Source: Kribbella amoyensis (GTDB lineage Bacteria > Actinomycetota > Actinomycetes > Propionibacteriales > Kribbellaceae). From it: DNA of 64,000 bases. Made by a program: the position numbers and the translations under genes. This document shows positions 61,679 through 64,000 of this stretch, one piece after another; the stretch's first letter is position 1, and each line of letters begins with the position of its first letter. The DNA lies in contig NZ_VIVK01000001.1 in assembly GCF_007828865.1 (NCBI RefSeq), positions 3,224,001 to 3,288,000 of the forward strand, given 5' to 3'. The notes beneath the pieces were generated by a model. The model made no database searches. It saw nothing but the letters and a program-made list of their open reading frames with translations, and was not told where the DNA came from.

Positions 61679-62859
61679 GATGCGGGGACCTTCCGGGACA
61701 GGGGTGAGCGGAGAGCGGCATGGATCGCGGCGAACGAGGTTCGGTCGCCGAAGCTGCCGGGCCGGGTGACGATCCGGCGGCCGTCGGGTGCGGCCAGCAG
61801 GACGGCGCCGTGGTGGACCTCGCCGAGGACAGTGAGGCGGCTGATCCCGAGCGCGTCGAGCACGACCCGCGCGGTGTGGCCGCCGGTGAGTACGAGGTCG
61901 GGCTGTTCGATGCCTGAAGCAACCACCTCGGCGGTGACGGCGGCGAGCGTCGCGGCGACCGTGTCCCCGGCGACGCCCGATCCGGTCACCCGCAGCGTCG
62001 TACCGCGGCGCGCGCGAAGGCTCGCGGCGACGGCATCGACGTACGGCGTGGGGGCGAGGTCGTCGGTGGGGATGGTGACGTGGGTGGTGTCGACGCTCGA
62101 GGCGAGCTGGTCGAGTTGGTCGAGCGCGGTGGGCTCGGTGGTACCGACAACAAACAGCACCGGCCGCGGCGCCTCATCCGCCGACTGGTGAGCCGGCTCG
62201 GCGCCGGCTGATCGGCTGGCGCCTCCGGGGCGCGTGCTTTCGGGTTGGGTGGTTGTGCGGTGGCGGGCGAGTGCGGCGGCCAGGCCGCCGGCGCCTACGT
62301 AGCGGATGCCCGGGATGTCCCAGGTCGCCTCGATCAGGTGGTCGAGGTCTTCGTCGGTCGCGGTGTCGTAGACGGTGACGGCGCCGGGCTCGACCACGTC
62401 GCGGGTGACGGTGGTGGGACCGGCCAGGCGGACCGGAAGGTTGCCCAAGGCATCGGCGATGGACGCGGGCGCAGGCCCGGAAGCCCAAGCAGGTAAGGCG
62501 GACAAAGGCCGGCCGTTGACGAGGGCGACCCCGTCGGCGACCGTACGACCGGCCGCGGGCAGCGCCGGCGCGAACACGACCGGGTGACGCGCCGGGTCGA
62601 GCGCCCGTACATGCGCCGCGACGTTGCCCCGCAGCAGCGAATCGATCTTGGTCAGGAACACCTCGCCGTCGACCGTCAGAGCTTCCCGCGCCCGCGCCTC
62701 CGCAGCAGCCTCCGGAAGCACCCGGGTGTCCAGATCGAGAACCGTCAGCCCGTCGCCGCGCGGCCCCGGCCCCGACAACCGCAAAGCCGTTGCCCCTAGC
62801 AACGCGGCGACCTCGGCGGCGCCGGACAGATCGTCGGCGTGCACGCGCAGACCGGTCAT
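61675..62859 (-). CDS. Four-carbon acid sugar kinase (DUF1537, OtnK/DtnK-like)
   Basis: A 394-aa kinase of the DUF1537 family. The N-terminal domain has LRVHADDLSGAAEVAALLG (in part) and FLTKIDSLLRGN with the substrate-binding Asp/Lys, and the C-terminal nucleotide domain has LVLTGGHTARVVLDALG and RPGSFGD. Family members phosphorylate D-threonate, L-threonate or D-erythronate at O4 for PdxA2. ATG at 62859 overlaps the DeoR stop (ATGA); upstream in-frame sequence is antisense. A Pro/Ser/Glu-rich insert (about residues 210-235) is longer than usual. Confidence 0.9.
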   Translation of the reverse strand: MTGLRVHADDLSGAAEVAALLGATALRLSGPGPRGDGLTVLDLDTRVLPEAAAEARAREALTVDGEVFLTKIDSLLRGNVAAHVRALDPARHPVVFAPALPAAGRTVADGVALVNGRPLSALPAWASGPAPASIADALGNLPVRLAGPTTVTRDVVEPGAVTVYDTATDEDLDHLIEATWDIPGIRYVGAGGLAAALARHRTTTQPESTRPGGASRSAGAEPAHQSADEAPRPVLFVVGTTEPTALDQLDQLASSVDTTHVTIPTDDLAPTPYVDAVAASLRARRGTTLRVTGSGVAGDTVAATLAAVTAEVVASGIEQPDLVLTGGHTARVVLDALGISRLTVLGEVHHGAVLLAAPDGRRIVTRPGSFGDRTSFAAIHAALRSPLSRKVPAS

Positions 62860-63854
62860 CCGGACCCCTCGCGCGAGACGATCACCAGGTCGCGCCCGGC
62901 CGCGCGGAACTCCTCGACCACCTCGGCCGGTGCGTCGGCGTCGGTGACCAGCGTCCAGGGTCCGGCCAGTCTGGCCCACGAGTGGAACGGGCGGTGGTTC
63001 AGCTTCGCGGCGTGCACGAGGACGTAGACCGCGCGGGCCCGCCGGGCCATCAGTTCCTTCAGGCGGGTCTGGTCCGGCTCGGCCTCGCAGAGTCCGCCGT
63101 CGCTGGTCACGCCGTCCGCGCCGAGGAACACCGTGTCGAAGCTCAGTCGCTCCAGTGCCGCCTCGGTCAGCGGTCCGACGAAGGCATCGCTGAGCGTGCG
63201 CAGCCGGCCGCCGAGGCAGTACGTCGTGACGTCGTCGCGGGCGTGCAGGTTGCCGAGGACGGGCAGGCTTGTCGTGGTCACGGTCAGGCCGGCGTCGGTG
63301 GGGAGTTCGCGGGCGAGCAGGGCGACCGTCGTCCCGGCGTCCAGCAGGATCGAGCTGCCTGGTTCGATCCGGGTCGCGGCCCAGCGGGCGATGGCGAGCT
63401 TCGCGTCGTGGGCCTGTGAGTCGCGCTGCGGCAACGACAACTCGGGGCCGCCCGGTACCGCGATCGCGCCGCCGTACGTCCGCGCCAGCCGGCCGCTCTC
63501 GCTGAGCCGGGCCAGGTCACGGCGGATCGTCGAAGCGGTCACCCCGAACCGCTGGGCCAACTGCTCGACACTGGCCGGACCCCGATCGGTCGCGACCCGT
63601 AAGATCTCCTCCCGCCGCTCCCGCGACCGCAACGGCCGATCCCCGTCCATGCCGGCTCCGCCTCGCGCACCCGGCTCCACGCCGGCTCCTGTCTGCGCAT
63701 CCGTGCCGGCTCCCGCCTGCGCACCCGTGCCGGCAGCGTCTGCCCCCGCCGGCGTGGTCGCCCCCGCCGGCGTGGTCGCGTCCGCGGGTGCGTCCGTGGC
63801 CGGGTCGGTGCCTGGCGGGAGGTTGTCCACATCCCTGGTGTCGGTCGTCGCCAT
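62856..63854 (-). CDS. DeoR/GlpR-family regulator of the sugar-acid operon
   Basis: A DeoR-family repressor. The HTH (SRERREEILRVATDRGPASVEQLAQRFGV, in part, then STIRRDLARLSESG) is followed by a sugar-phosphate sensor domain (ILLDAGTTVALLARELP, VFLGADGVTSDGG, KLNHRPFHSWARL). An unusual N-terminal extension of about 65 residues is an Ala/Gly/Thr-rich, ATTPAG-containing low-complexity stretch encoded by short DNA repeats. Start options are ATG 63884, ATG 63854 and ATG 63650 (which removes the extension). It heads the kinase-PdxA2 operon and likely autoregulates it. Confidence 0.87.
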   Translation of the reverse strand: MATTDTRDVDNLPPGTDPATDAPADATTPAGATTPAGADAAGTGAQAGAGTDAQTGAGVEPGARGGAGMDGDRPLRSRERREEILRVATDRGPASVEQLAQRFGVTASTIRRDLARLSESGRLARTYGGAIAVPGGPELSLPQRDSQAHDAKLAIARWAATRIEPGSSILLDAGTTVALLARELPTDAGLTVTTTSLPVLGNLHARDDVTTYCLGGRLRTLSDAFVGPLTEAALERLSFDTVFLGADGVTSDGGLCEAEPDQTRLKELMARRARAVYVLVHAAKLNHRPFHSWARLAGPWTLVTDADAPAEVVEEFRAAGRDLVIVSREGSG

Positions 63855-63905
63855 GCCGGTGCGGCTCCTCTCGGTCGGCGCCACCGGGGCTCAGCGTACC
63901 AGCGA

Positions 63906-63944
63906 CTTGCGCGGAAAACGCTGCTAGGCTTGCGTGGAAAGCGC
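63906..63944. promoter_or_regulatory. Direct-repeat operator candidate for the DeoR-type regulator
   Basis: CTTGCGCGGAAAACGC (63906-63921) and CTTGCGTGGAAAGCGC (63929-63944) are direct repeats spaced 23 bp, between the divergent DeoR gene and the edge gene. Repeated GCGnGGAAArCGC is a plausible DeoR-family site acting on both directions. Confidence 0.55.
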
Positions 63945-63970
63945 GATCCAAGCGACCTCAGGAGGCTGCT

Positions 63971-64000
63971 GTGGCACGACTCCGCCCAGCGTGCACGCGT
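63971..64000 (+). CDS. 5' end of a gene cut by the window edge
   Basis: GGAGG at 63961-63965, five spacer bases and then GTG GCA CGA CTC give the start of a coding sequence (VARLRPACTR). Only ten codons are visible, so the product cannot be told. It is divergent from the DeoR-type regulator and shares the repeat-containing promoter region, so it may belong to the same sugar-acid pathway. Confidence 0.6.
   Translation, partial: MARLRPACTR

Overview
This window is high-GC DNA whose reading frames show strong third-position G/C bias. The gene content (group 1h-type hydrogenase, GlnR-style nitrate assimilation, LGFP-repeat cell-wall amidase, DUF222/HNH protein, an LpdA-type flavoprotein lacking its disulfide) points to an actinomycete. 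A Kribbella-like member of the Propionibacteriales fits best, but that is inference from gene content and not a database match.

Layout. 0-4.4 kb: housekeeping genes (phosphohexomutase, gamma-glutamylcyclotransferase, LpdA-like quinone reductase, MIase-like protein, XRE regulator). 4.4-21.2 kb: a [NiFe]-hydrogenase island. A tightly overlapped minus-strand operon runs hhyS, hhyL, a NifU/Rieske-like fusion, DUF5947, DUF6084, an unknown 432-aa protein, a maturation protease, hypC and DUF6390. A divergent plus-strand unit carries an HTH regulator and hypF-hypC2-hypD-hypE. HypA and hypB lie beyond a small kinase and a DUF222/HNH gene that separate them from the other hyp genes. Together these genes would build and mature a cytoplasmically exposed high-affinity H2-oxidising enzyme.

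21.2-36 kb: secreted subtilase with kelch repeats, AraC and HxlR regulators, VOC protein, Gly/Asp-rich membrane protein, peptidoglycan amidase overlapping a SpoIID/LytB protein, GH76 glycosidase with two kinds of operator-like palindrome, lipoprotein-like cyclophilin, MazG-like pyrophosphohydrolase, and two tandem SMP-30 lactonases divergent from an Lrp regulator. 36-40.3 kb: acyl-CoA carboxylase alpha chain, then an AT-richer foreign patch. That patch holds a 5'-truncated HINT/toxin remnant and an immunity-like gene cut exactly at a TA by an IS630-family element. Removing the element restores a 141-codon frame.

40.3-54 kb: Nramp-related carrier, MMPL transporter, then the nitrate assimilation operon narK-nasA-(oxidoreductase+NirB in one unbroken frame)-nirD-nnaR/hemD-like-sirohydrochlorin chelatase, with a good GlnR box upstream of narK. 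54-64 kb: PCD/VOC fusion, DHFR-like reductase, membrane protein, MerR regulator divergent from an acyl-CoA dehydrogenase and carboxyltransferase (branched-chain acyl-CoA catabolism), a 1.16-kb gene-free block made of three repeat families, and a PdxA2/DUF1537-kinase/DeoR operon for a four-carbon acid sugar. A new gene starts at the right edge.
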